NCBI RefSeq assembly: GCF_006385685.1 | Contig: NZ_VFRP01000008.1 | Span: 1 to 64,000 of the forward strand | Origin: Amaricoccus solimangrovi | GTDB taxonomy: Bacteria > Pseudomonadota > Alphaproteobacteria > Rhodobacterales > Rhodobacteraceae | Length of the DNA stretch: 64,000 nt | Reading direction: 5' to 3' | Shown here: in pieces, positions 50,159 through 57,946 of the stretch | How the letters are laid out: each line of letters starts with the position of its first letter | How positions within the stretch are numbered: position 1 is the first letter of the stretch | The notes under the pieces: model-generated | Told to the model about the DNA's origin: nothing | Databases searched by the model: none | Seen by the model: only the letters and a program-made list of their open reading frames with translations | Translations under genes and position numbers: made by a program

Positions 50159-50821
50159 TCACGCGGTGCCGTGCCGCCGCTCGATCCAGCCGACGATCTG
50201 GGCGACGGGGAGCGAGATGGCGAGATAGACGAGGGCCACGACCGTGAAGGTCTCGATCGGGCGATAGGTCTCGGTGGCGACGAGCTTGCCCTGGTACATG
50301 AGGTCGGCGACGCCGACGATCGCGACCAGCGCGCTCTGCTGGAACGTGCCGATGCCGTTGGTCAGCAGCACCGGAACCGAGGCGCGCAGCGCCTGCGGCT
50401 GGACGATGTGGCGGACGCGCTGGACCGGTGAGAGGCCGAGCGCGATGCCCGCGTCGAGGTGCTCCTTCGGCACCGCCTGGATCGAGGCGCGGTAGGCCTC
50501 GGCGTTGAAGGCCGTCAGGTTCAGCCCCAGCGCCATGACGCCCATCGTGATCGGGTCGAGCCAGACGTTGAAGAGCATCGGGACGCAATAGAAGAACCAG
50601 ACGATCTGCACGATCGCCGGCGCGCAGCGGAAGAACTCGACGAAGAGTGTCGCCAGCCAACTGAGGACCTTGTAGGGCGACAGCACGATGAGCGCGAGCA
50701 GGAACCCCGCGATCACGCCGATCACGTTCGCGGCGATCGTGAGCTGGAGGGTGACGAAGAGCCCTTCCCAGAGCTTGTCGAGGTTGCGCGTCACCGCGCC
50801 GATGTCGAGGGCGTAATCCAT
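50159..50821 (-). CDS. Polar amino acid ABC transporter permease 2
   Basis: Second HisM/HisQ-type permease, 220 residues. Motifs are LWEGLFVTLQLTIAANVIGV, FFRCAPAIVQIVWFFYCVPM and the EAA loop KEHLDAGIALGLSPVQRVRH. It differs enough from permease 1 to be the other half of the heterodimeric channel. The gene is 4 bp after the truncated ATPase gene. No lesion is visible. The operon therefore keeps both membrane subunits while other parts are lost. Confidence 0.9.
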   Translation of the reverse strand: MDYALDIGAVTRNLDKLWEGLFVTLQLTIAANVIGVIAGFLLALIVLSPYKVLSWLATLFVEFFRCAPAIVQIVWFFYCVPMLFNVWLDPITMGVMALGLNLTAFNAEAYRASIQAVPKEHLDAGIALGLSPVQRVRHIVQPQALRASVPVLLTNGIGTFQQSALVAIVGVADLMYQGKLVATETYRPIETFTVVALVYLAISLPVAQIVGWIERRHGTA

Positions 50822-50825
50822 CGTC

Positions 50826-51176
50826 TCACGCCTTGATGTGGAAGACGCGGTTGATGAATTCGCGGGTGCGCTCCTCCTTCGGCTCGCCCAGCACCTGCTC
50901 GGGCGGGCCGTCCTCGACCACCACGCCGCCGGCGCAGAAGATCACTCGGGAGGCGACGTCGCGGGCGAACCACATGTCGTGCGTCACCATCATCATCGGC
51001 ATTCCCTGCTCGGCGAGGCCCATGATCACCGCCTCGACCTCGGCCACCCGCTCGGGGTCGAGCGCGGAGGTCACCTCGTCGAAGAGCATCGGCTTCGGAT
51101 CGGGCATCAGCGCGCGCGCGATCGCCACGCGCTGCTTCTGGCCGCCGGAAAGCTGGCTCGGATAGGCGTCGGCCTT
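50826..51176 (-). pseudogene. Amino acid ABC transporter ATPase, 5'-truncated
   Basis: Only the C-terminal half of a GlnQ/HisP-type ATPase remains: the ABC signature ADAYPSQLSGGQKQRVAIAR, Walker B LMPDPKPMLFDEVTSALDPE and the switch HDMWFARDVASRVIFCAGG. The Walker A motif and the first 130 or so residues are missing. The frame is joined near 51177-51181 to foreign sequence in another frame. A 100-residue product could start at the GTG at 51128 but could not bind ATP in the normal way. The lesion disables the importer of this operon unless an ATPase from elsewhere substitutes. Confidence 0.85.
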
Positions 51177-51734
51177 GGGTCGCGTTGACCTGGTCAGCGG
51201 CCTTCCTGATCAGCTCCTCGACGTTGCCGGTCGCGACCTTCTCCTCGAGGAAGATGTCGACCACCGCGACGTCCGAGGCCGAGAGCTGGTGCGGCAGGCC
51301 GAAGGCCACACCCTGCTTCGCGAGGGCCGGGGTCGGCTGTAGCCCGTGTGGGTGAGGAAGCCGACCATCACCGCGTAGAGCCTGAGATACCAGGGCGGCG
51401 TCTCCGCCGTCAGCCGGCTGATCCGCTTGCGCGTCGGCGGCCCCGGGAGATCGTGGTCGCGATGGCGACGAGGATCGCGTCGCGCGAGAGGCGACCGCCG
51501 AGCTACTTCAAAGGCGGACTTGCGCCCCCCCCCGCCGCCTCGATCGCGGCGAGCATCGCCTCGGGGCGCGGATCGTCCGCTTCCGCCTCGTTCGCCCGAG
51601 GGGCGGGTCTCCGGCTCAAGCTCGCTATGGCTCGGGTCGAAGGCCTCGTTCCGACCGTCCGCGCATCCCCCACAGTGACGGGGAGAGGCGGTTCGGGAGC
51701 GCGCCGCGGGCGGGGGACGCTCCCGAAGCGGGGC
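51177..51734. other. Degenerate region upstream of the truncated ATPase
   Basis: No intact gene. On the minus strand 51309-51181 encodes the in-frame stretch VAFGLPHQLSASDVAVVDIF followed by LEEKVATGNVEELIRKAADQ, which looks like a genuine protein C-terminus but which I cannot assign with confidence. Further upstream a short in-frame piece (ETPPWYLRLYAVMVGFLTH, about 51395-51340) looks protein-like but is out of frame with it. A run of nine C occurs at 51525-51533. The region is probably debris from deletions that also removed the start of the ATPase gene and any binding-protein gene. Confidence 0.5.
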
Positions 51735-53033
51735 TCATGCCTCGAGAGGCTCATCCAGCAAGTCGACGGAGCCCTCGTCCAGAGTGCCGTCCAGAACCGC
51801 CCGCGCGCGCTCTCGGTCAATGTCGCCCTCCCACGCCGCGATCACCACCGTCGCGACGCAGTTGCCGATCAGGTTGCCGAGCGCGCGGGCCATGCCCATG
51901 AACCAGTCGACGGAGAGCACCAGCACGAGGCCGATCGCCGGTATCACCGGCACCGCCGACAGCGTCGCCGCCAGCACCACGATCGCCGAGCCCGGGATGC
52001 CATGCGCCCCCTTGGAGGTCAGCAGCGCGACGCCGAGGATCAGCAGCAGGTCCGAGAAGGCGAGCGGCGTGTTCGTCGCCTGGGCGATGAAGACGGTGGC
52101 GAGCGTGAGGTAGATCGAGAAGGCGTCGAGGTTGAAGGAATAGCCGGTCGGGATCACGAGGCCGACCGTCGAATCCTTGATCCCCATGTGCTCGAGCTTC
52201 TTCATGATCTGCGGCAGCACGCTGTCGGAAGAGGCGGTGCCGAGCACGATCATCAGCTCCTCGCGCAGGTAGCGCAGGAACTTCAGGATCGAGAAGCCGG
52301 CGAGGCGCAGGATGCCGCCGAGAACGACGAGGACGAAGAAGATCACCGTCAGGTAGTAGAGGACGACGAGCGTGCCGAGCTGCTGCAGCGAGCCGACGCC
52401 GTACCTGCCGACGGTATAGGCGATCGCGCCGAAGACGCCGAGCGGCGCGAGGCGGACGATGAAGCCGATGATCTTGAACAGCACTTCGGTCGTGAGCTCG
52501 ATGAGATGCGTCACCGGCCGCGCCCGCTCCCCGATGAGCGACAGCGCCGCCCCGAACAGCACGGCGAGGACCAGCACCTGGAGGATGTCGCCGTTCGCGA
52601 AGGCGCCGACGAAGGTCGAGGGGATGATCCCGAGCAGGAAGTCGACAGGGCCGTGAATGTCCTTCGTCCGCTCCACGTAGGACGAGAGCGCGCTCGAATC
52701 GAGCGTCGCGGTATCGACGTTCATCCCGTGCCCCGGCCCGACGATATAGGCGACGAGTATGCCGAGGATGAGCGCGATGGTCGTCACCGCCTCGAAGTAG
52801 ACGATCGACTTCACTCCGACACGGCCGACCTTCTTGAGATCGCCCGCGCTCGCGATGCCGTGGACGACCACGCCGAAGACGAGCGGCGCGATCACCATCT
52901 TGATGAGCTTGATGAAGCCGTCGCCGAACGGCTTCATCGCGGCCGCGAAGTCGGGCCAGAATACGCCCACGACGATGCCGAGGACGAGGGCGACCATGAC
53001 CTGGCCGAAGAGTGATTTTGTGAACGCGGGCAT
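51735..53033 (-). CDS. dctA: C4-dicarboxylate/amino acid:cation symporter (DctA/GltP family)
   Basis: SLC1-type symporter of 432 residues. The reentrant-loop and binding motifs are present: GTASSDSVLPQIMKKLEHMG, VIPTGYSFNLDAFSIYLTLA, and LLTSKGAHGIPGSAIVVLAA. The N-terminal PAFTKSLFGQVMVALVLGIV is typical of DctA. The TASSDSVLP serine-rich loop fits DctA, and the acidic tail DIDRERARAVLDGTLDEG is like DctA. The ATG at 53033 was chosen as the family start. It is separated from a divergent GntR regulator by about 150 bp with a clear palindrome. Succinate, malate or fumarate is the likely cargo, although 2-oxoglutarate or glutamate are possible. Confidence 0.92.
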   Translation of the reverse strand: MPAFTKSLFGQVMVALVLGIVVGVFWPDFAAAMKPFGDGFIKLIKMVIAPLVFGVVVHGIASAGDLKKVGRVGVKSIVYFEAVTTIALILGILVAYIVGPGHGMNVDTATLDSSALSSYVERTKDIHGPVDFLLGIIPSTFVGAFANGDILQVLVLAVLFGAALSLIGERARPVTHLIELTTEVLFKIIGFIVRLAPLGVFGAIAYTVGRYGVGSLQQLGTLVVLYYLTVIFFVLVVLGGILRLAGFSILKFLRYLREELMIVLGTASSDSVLPQIMKKLEHMGIKDSTVGLVIPTGYSFNLDAFSIYLTLATVFIAQATNTPLAFSDLLLILGVALLTSKGAHGIPGSAIVVLAATLSAVPVIPAIGLVLVLSVDWFMGMARALGNLIGNCVATVVIAAWEGDIDRERARAVLDGTLDEGSVDLLDEPLEA

Positions 53034-53096
53034 CTCAGGCTCCCTTCCTGCTGGTCTCGCAAGCTCTTGCGGCTTCGCGAGTGAAACGCTATCTGA

Positions 53097-53112
53097 CATG
53101 TTAGCAAACATG
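53097..53112. promoter_or_regulatory. Perfect palindrome CATGTT-AGCA-AACATG between dctA and the GntR gene
   Basis: Six-base arms around AGCA in an AT-rich patch of the divergent intergenic region; a second inverted repeat GCATAG/CTATGC lies at 53133-53160. The GntR regulator encoded 70 bp away is the natural candidate to bind here and control dctA and itself. Confidence 0.55.
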
Positions 53113-53181
53113 CTGACGGACGCGTAACAGTGGCATAGTGCGAAGCACTTTCGTCTATGCCCTGAAAATGGGGAGCCGGAA

Positions 53182-53847
53182 ATGAACCGCGAGCGGCCGA
53201 TTGGCGAGGCGCTGATGGTCGATCAGGCCTATGGACGGCTGATCACGCATCTTCGCGACGGGGCGCTCACCGCGGGACAGTTCGTCTCGATGCCAAGGCT
53301 GGTGGGCCTGCTCGACCTGCCGCTCGCAGCGACCCGCGAAGCGGTGAAGCGGGGCGAGGTCAACGGGCTCGTCCGGGTGTTGCCCAAGCGCGGCGTCATG
53401 GTGATGAACGCCGACAGCGCGACGACACGCGACTGCATGGACATGCGTGCGATGCTGGATCAGGAAGGCGCGCGCCGGCTGATCACGGCCGGGGTCGAGT
53501 TGCCGCTCGCGACGCTCCGCCGCGATCATCTCGAACTGATCGAGGACGCCCTTCGGGCGATCACTCCCGACCTGCCGGGCCGGGCGGTCGCAACCGACCT
53601 GAGCCTGCACGACGCGCTCTCGACCGGCCTCGACAACGCGCTCGTTTCCGAGGCCTATCAGGCCAACCGCGACCGCGTCGCGGTGATCCAGAACACCCGG
53701 CCATTCCTGCCCGATCGGATCGTCTCCGCGATGAACGAGCACCTGACGATCATAGAGGCGCTCGAGCGCCGCGACGCGGAGGAAGCCGTCGCGGCGATCG
53801 CCGCGCACTACCAGATGACACTGCGCTGGTGGGGCATCCTCATCTGA
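53182..53847 (+). CDS. GntR-family regulator with FCD domain
   Basis: Protein of 221 residues. The N-terminal winged helix is recognisable in LTAGQFVSMPRLVGLLDLPL and ATREAVKRGEVNGLVRVLPK, ending with RGVMV, though the usual VSRTPVREA is modified to LAATREAVK. The C-terminal helical FCD domain includes LSLHDALSTGLDNALVSEAY and NEHLTIIEALERRDAEEAVA. It is divergent from dctA and separated from the hydroxyproline operon only by dctA and a degraded region. It may control dctA, the hydroxyproline genes, or both. The effector is unknown. Confidence 0.83.
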   Translation: MNRERPIGEALMVDQAYGRLITHLRDGALTAGQFVSMPRLVGLLDLPLAATREAVKRGEVNGLVRVLPKRGVMVMNADSATTRDCMDMRAMLDQEGARRLITAGVELPLATLRRDHLELIEDALRAITPDLPGRAVATDLSLHDALSTGLDNALVSEAYQANRDRVAVIQNTRPFLPDRIVSAMNEHLTIIEALERRDAEEAVAAIAAHYQMTLRWWGILI

Positions 53848-54045
53848 GACGCGCCCCGACGCGAGGCACCCTGAGTTGCCCTGCGCGGCTGTCGGCGAGC
53901 AGCCAGGGACAGGATGCCGAGGACGCTCGGGACCGGCGTAACGAAAGGCGCGGTCCATGGCGACAGCTGCCCTTCCGTGAGCGAAAGGCAGGCATCGAAT
54001 GAAGCGCGGGCAGGCGGATGTCCATCACAGGTCCGCGGGGCCTCG

Positions 54046-54830
54046 TCATCGCGCGCCCCATTGACGTTGGCCGAGGCCGCGCCAGCGCTGACCGTGTCGC
54101 GGCTGGCAGCGTCGTGGGGGCCTCTGCCATGCCCCCGGGGACGTCAGCCGGTCGTCGCCTCGCGAGAGCCCACCCGTACGATCGATCTCGCCGGATTGAT
54201 GGCGTGCCGGGGTCAGTCCAAGATCGGCTCCGACGGACCGAGAGTGACGGAAGTGCTCGGGCGCTTCGATAGCGGCCGCGAAGCTCGCGGCGACGATGAT
54301 CCCGACGCCGGGACAGGTCATCAGCAGGCGGCAGGTCGCATCATCTTTGGCCAGGGTGATAAGCCGCCGATCCGGGACACCGATCTGGCCGCGCACGGCC
54401 TGCCATGCCGCCAGGGGGGCTCAATGATGGCGGCGATGATCGGACCGGCCTGGATGAGCTCGCGCACCCGGTTTTCGAGAGCACGCCCGGCTCCTTTGCC
54501 GGCCATCAGGCCGAACGTCTTGAGCGCGCCGCGGATCTGGTTGGACAGGTCGATCGCCACACCCATGTTTCGCTGCGAGGCGGTGGCCGTTCGCGCATGC
54601 CGCGCGTCCAGGCAGAGGATGGGCAGGCCAAGCGCCTCGCAGGTGTGGGAAAGCAAGGGAGTGAGCGGCCCTGTCTCCAGGCCTACGCGCGCAAGGTCAG
54701 GCGCGTGACGCCGCGGGGTCGTGGTCAGCGCGTCCGGATCGCTCGCGCGCTTGCCGCGCCAGATCGTGGCGCCCGTCTCATCGATGACGGGGATGGCGGT
54801 CTCCTCATTGAGACGTCGAAGGGGGGGCAT
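54046..54830 (-). pseudogene. IS110-family transposase remnant
   Basis: Two overlapping frames show an IS110/IS116/IS902 transposase. The N-terminal part has IPVIDETGATIWRGKRASDP, HAPDLARVGLETGPLTPLLS and LDLSNQIRG-type residues (AIDLSNQIRGALKTFGLMAG), and the C-terminal part has LMTCPGVGIIVAASFAAAIE and GADLGLTPARHQSGEIDRTG. The stretch expected between DARHA and the VDLSNQIRG segment (about 45 residues, including the NKTDRNDAEGLA motif) is missing, the frame shifts near 54396-54330, and the C-terminus is unrecognisable after 54100. The element is dead. The flanks 53848-54045 and 54831-55089 show no gene. Confidence 0.8.
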
Positions 54831-55089
54831 CGCAGCGTTCCCGCGCGGGTGAGAACGCGGCTCTCAGAGCGCATCGCGTCCTTCTTGGCAGCCTTCGATC
54901 CCGCCTTGGGTCGCGATCAGCGCATGTCGAACGCACCTTCGCCTGGCTCGGACGATGCCGCCGACTGGCGAAGGATCGGGAGAGATCCATCGCTTCGGGC
55001 GAGGCGTGGATTTTCATCGCCCACATCCGCGTCACGACCAGACGCCTCGCAAGGCTCCCCTGTCGGGAAGTGAGTTTCAAGTCCGGCAC
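54831..55089. other. Non-coding flank between IS110 remnant and cupin gene
   Basis: No recognisable gene in either strand and no clear transposon end. It probably contains leftover DNA from the IS110 insertion or earlier rearrangement. It ends next to the stop of the minus-strand cupin gene. Confidence 0.5.
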
Positions 55090-55764
55090 TCAGAACAGGA
55101 CGACACCCTCGAGCAGGAGCGGCGCGCTCTTGTACCAGACCCGCGCGCCTTCCGCGCCCGTCACGGCGGCGAGGTCCGTTCCCGCCGGAAGGCGGAGCCA
55201 GCTCCATCGCTCGAACGTCCCGGTCCCGTCGGAGAAGGAGCCCGAGAGCACCAGAAGCTCGAGCCCGCGGGGGTTGGCGATCCCGACCTCCGCGCCGGGC
55301 CGCCAGTCCTCGAGCATGACCCGCTCGTGGCCGTCGTCGAAGAGAACCGTCGAGGCCGCGACGCCGGGGCGGAGCGCGGCGGGCTCGCCCTCGCCGGGGC
55401 GGCGCACGGTCCGGGCCTCGTCCTCCGCCCGGAACTGCCAGAGCTTCACGAAGATCACGCAGCCGCCGTCGCTGCCCGGCGCGTGGCCGGTGCCGGGCGG
55501 GTTGCGCACGTAGCTGCCTTCCGGGAAGTCGCCGCTCTCGTCCTGGAACACGCCGTCGAGCACCAGGAATTCCTCGCCGCCGGTATGGGTGTGGCGGGGA
55601 AAATGGCTGTCGGGCGCGTAGCGCACGATCGAGGTGGCGCGCGCCTTCTCCTCGCCGATCCTGAACAGCATCCGCCGGTCGACGCCCTTCGTCGGGCTCG
55701 GGATCCAGTCGAGGTTCCGGGCGTGAACCACCGCCCGGACGTTCAGATCATCGTTGAGACGCAT
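55090..55764 (-). CDS. ChrR-like double-cupin protein
   Basis: Protein of 224 residues with two cupin modules. The first has DSHFPRHTHTGGEEFLVLDG followed by FQDESGDFPEGSYVRNPPGT and GHAPGSDGGC, closely matching the ChrR cupin domain of Rhodobacter anti-sigma factors, where the His and Glu bind zinc. The second runs through PGVAASTVLFDDGHERVMLE and FERWSWLRLPAGTDLA. The N-terminal zinc-binding anti-sigma domain of ChrR is absent, so this is a free-standing ChrR-cupin protein of unknown ligand. The ATG at 55764 lies 149 bp from the divergent Fis-type regulator gene. Confidence 0.82.
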   Translation of the reverse strand: MRLNDDLNVRAVVHARNLDWIPSPTKGVDRRMLFRIGEEKARATSIVRYAPDSHFPRHTHTGGEEFLVLDGVFQDESGDFPEGSYVRNPPGTGHAPGSDGGCVIFVKLWQFRAEDEARTVRRPGEGEPAALRPGVAASTVLFDDGHERVMLEDWRPGAEVGIANPRGLELLVLSGSFSDGTGTFERWSWLRLPAGTDLAAVTGAEGARVWYKSAPLLLEGVVLF

Positions 55765-55912
55765 CGCCACCACCTCCGCCCCGGCCGCCACCGGCCCTGT
55801 CCCCGAGCATATCGCGCGAAAGCGGATCGTCCAGAAAATGAACAGATCGCCGATCCTGTTTGCAGCGGCGCCCGGATTGGCTGATTGTGCCCGCAAAAGA
55901 CGGGAGGGAAGG

Positions 55913-57793
55913 ATGAGCCAGGAGGTGCTGGCGCTCGCGCGGACCGCGCCGGGCGCCGTCGACCCGGGCATGGCGGATACGATCTCCGCGAGCTGGAAGG
56001 CCTGTCTGGGCCGGGGCATGGATCCGCATGCCTCTCCCGAGCGCACGAGCCTCTCGGCGCAGGATTTCCTGCTCCGCAAGCAGATGGTGGAACGCGTCCT
56101 CCTGCTCGCGCGGCCCGAGATGGAACTGCTGAGCAGCCAGATCGCGGGATCGAACAACCTCATCGCCTTCGGCGATCCCACGGGCACGCTCATCGACGTG
56201 ATCGCGGATACCGAATGCGCCGCCAGCGAGGTGCGCGCCGTGATCACGCCCGGCTCGGTCTGGGACGAGACGATCCGGGGCACGAACGCGCTCGGCCTGT
56301 CGGCCAAGCACAAGAAGCTCGTCACCGTGATCGGAAGCGAGCACTTCTTCCGCGAGAACAGCGGGATCGGCTGCACCGCCGCGCCGATCTTCGACAGCGC
56401 GAACAACATTCTCGGCGTGCTGAACGTCACATCGCCGCTTCTGGACCGGCAGTACTACTGCGCGACCCTCGTGAACATCGCCGTCAACAACATCTCGAAC
56501 CGGCTGTTCGTGGAGGACCATCGGAACGACCTAATCATCCTCTGTCATTCGCGGCGGGAATATCTCGACACGCAAAGCGCCGGGATGCTCGCCTTCGACG
56601 CCGACGGGCGCCTGACCGGGCGCAACATGATGGCGCAGAGGCTGCTCGGCGCGCTGCCGAAACGCGACGAGGTCCATTTCTCGGACCTGTTCCTGCAGGA
56701 TTTCGGCGGGGCGATGGACCAGATCGGGCTCGGCGACACCGTCGTGCTGAGGGACCGGACGAATTCCGCGATCGCGGTGAAACTGCGCCTGACCCGGGGC
56801 AGGTATCTCCAGCTTCCGCCCCGGACCGGAGAAGCGATCATTGGTGTCGATGCCGTGCGCGTGCCGAGAAGAACCGACCGCGAGCCCGAGGGGTTCGGCC
56901 AGCCGGAGGATGAACTGCTGCGCCAGCGCGCGCGGATGTCGGTCGACGCGCTGCGGCTCGGGATGCCGGTGCGCGTCCTCGGGCTTTCGGGACACGGGCT
57001 GAGCCGTGTCGCCGAGACCATCCACGCGCTCTCCGGACTGAACCCGCGCCGGGTCGTCGTCGATTGCGGCGCCATCGTCGAGACCCATCTCAGCAGCACG
57101 CTGAAGGCGCGCGTCCACGGGTCCGGCGCCGCGGTGGCCGGAGAGTTCCTCGATCTCGCGGAGCCCTCCACCCTGATCATCGACGGGATCGAGAAAGTCG
57201 GATCGCGGTCGAAATCCATTCTCGAGACGCTGGCCGACCAGGTCCGCGAGATGAACGGCGCGCGCGACGCCGGGGACGAGCGGATGTGGGCGCTGATCGC
57301 GATCGAGAACCGAAAGCCCGGCGCGGAGGAGATCCTCTGTCCGAACCTCGCCCATGAGAGCATGAACGACATCTGGGGATACACCTGCGAGGTGATGCCG
57401 CTCGCCGCGCGCGCGGATTTCGACCGGATCGCGGTCCGCATGCTCGCCGACATCGCGCCCGGGATCCGCCTCTCGGACGACGCGGCGGAGCGGATGCGCG
57501 GCCTGGGCGGCCGGCTGACCTTCTACCTGCTGCGCCGGCTGCTCTTCCAGCTCACGCGCGTGCCGGACGCGCAGGCGATCCGCGACGAGGACGTGCTGCG
57601 GCTCCTGCCCTGGATCACCTCCCGGATCGAGCCCTGCGCGCATTGCGCGGGCCACCCGGTCAAGACGCTGAAATGCCTCGAGATCCAGAAGGCGGTGGCC
57701 GAATGCGGCGGGAACATCAGCATCGCGGCGCGGCGCCTAAACATGTCGCGGACCACGGTCTACAAGCATATCGGCCCGGGGCCGGAGCCATGA
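55913..57793 (+). CDS. Fis-family regulator with GAF domain and degenerate AAA+ domain (AcoR-like)
   Basis: Regulator of 626 residues. An N-terminal GAF-type sensor (about residues 50-210) has GTLIDVIADTECAASEVRAV, and GTNALGLSAKHKKLVTVIGS, typical of AcoR. The central sigma-54 AAA+ domain is decayed: the Walker A position reads GLSGHGLSRVAETIHALS with no GKT, the GAFTGA loop is lost, and the Walker B position reads TLIIDGIEKV. The C-terminus has a Fis helix-turn-helix (VAECGGNISIAARRLNMSR). A Cys cluster Cys575-x2-Cys578-x9-Cys588 lies just before it. It precedes the PQQ alcohol-oxidation operon on the same strand, so it is the likely activator. The ATG at 55913 has a GGGAGGGAAGG upstream. 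Confidence 0.85.
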   Translation: MSQEVLALARTAPGAVDPGMADTISASWKACLGRGMDPHASPERTSLSAQDFLLRKQMVERVLLLARPEMELLSSQIAGSNNLIAFGDPTGTLIDVIADTECAASEVRAVITPGSVWDETIRGTNALGLSAKHKKLVTVIGSEHFFRENSGIGCTAAPIFDSANNILGVLNVTSPLLDRQYYCATLVNIAVNNISNRLFVEDHRNDLIILCHSRREYLDTQSAGMLAFDADGRLTGRNMMAQRLLGALPKRDEVHFSDLFLQDFGGAMDQIGLGDTVVLRDRTNSAIAVKLRLTRGRYLQLPPRTGEAIIGVDAVRVPRRTDREPEGFGQPEDELLRQRARMSVDALRLGMPVRVLGLSGHGLSRVAETIHALSGLNPRRVVVDCGAIVETHLSSTLKARVHGSGAAVAGEFLDLAEPSTLIIDGIEKVGSRSKSILETLADQVREMNGARDAGDERMWALIAIENRKPGAEEILCPNLAHESMNDIWGYTCEVMPLAARADFDRIAVRMLADIAPGIRLSDDAAERMRGLGGRLTFYLLRRLLFQLTRVPDAQAIRDEDVLRLLPWITSRIEPCAHCAGHPVKTLKCLEIQKAVAECGGNISIAARRLNMSRTTVYKHIGPGPEP

Positions 57794-57863
57794 CCTAGCT
57801 CCGCCGAAGCCGGCCGCCGAGCCGGCAAGCCAGCTCCAACGCGAAGAGACGTCGCATCGGGTG

Positions 57864-57891
57864 GACCCCCCGTCCGCCCGGTCGAGGGGTC
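57864..57891. promoter_or_regulatory. Inverted repeat upstream of aldA
   Basis: GACCCC and GGGGTC arms (57864-57869, 57886-57891) flank 16 bases between the regulator gene and aldA, 56 bp upstream of aldA. It could be a weak terminator of the regulator gene or an activator-binding site; nothing in the sequence decides between these. Confidence 0.35.
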
Positions 57892-57946
57892 GCGTCGTCC
57901 TGACGGGCGGCGAAACGGTCAACGGAACAGAAGAGAGGAGATCCCA

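Noticed and set aside
51525-51533. Run of nine C as a phase-variation site
   Set aside because: It lies in debris with no intact gene to switch; more likely a sequencing-prone homopolymer.
51348-53015. Plus-strand frame of 555 codons over dctA
   Set aside because: It is the antisense of the confident dctA gene and contains no motifs.
54405-55073. Plus-strand frames over the IS110 remnant
   Set aside because: The minus-strand translation gives clear IS110 transposase motifs; the plus frames are shadows.
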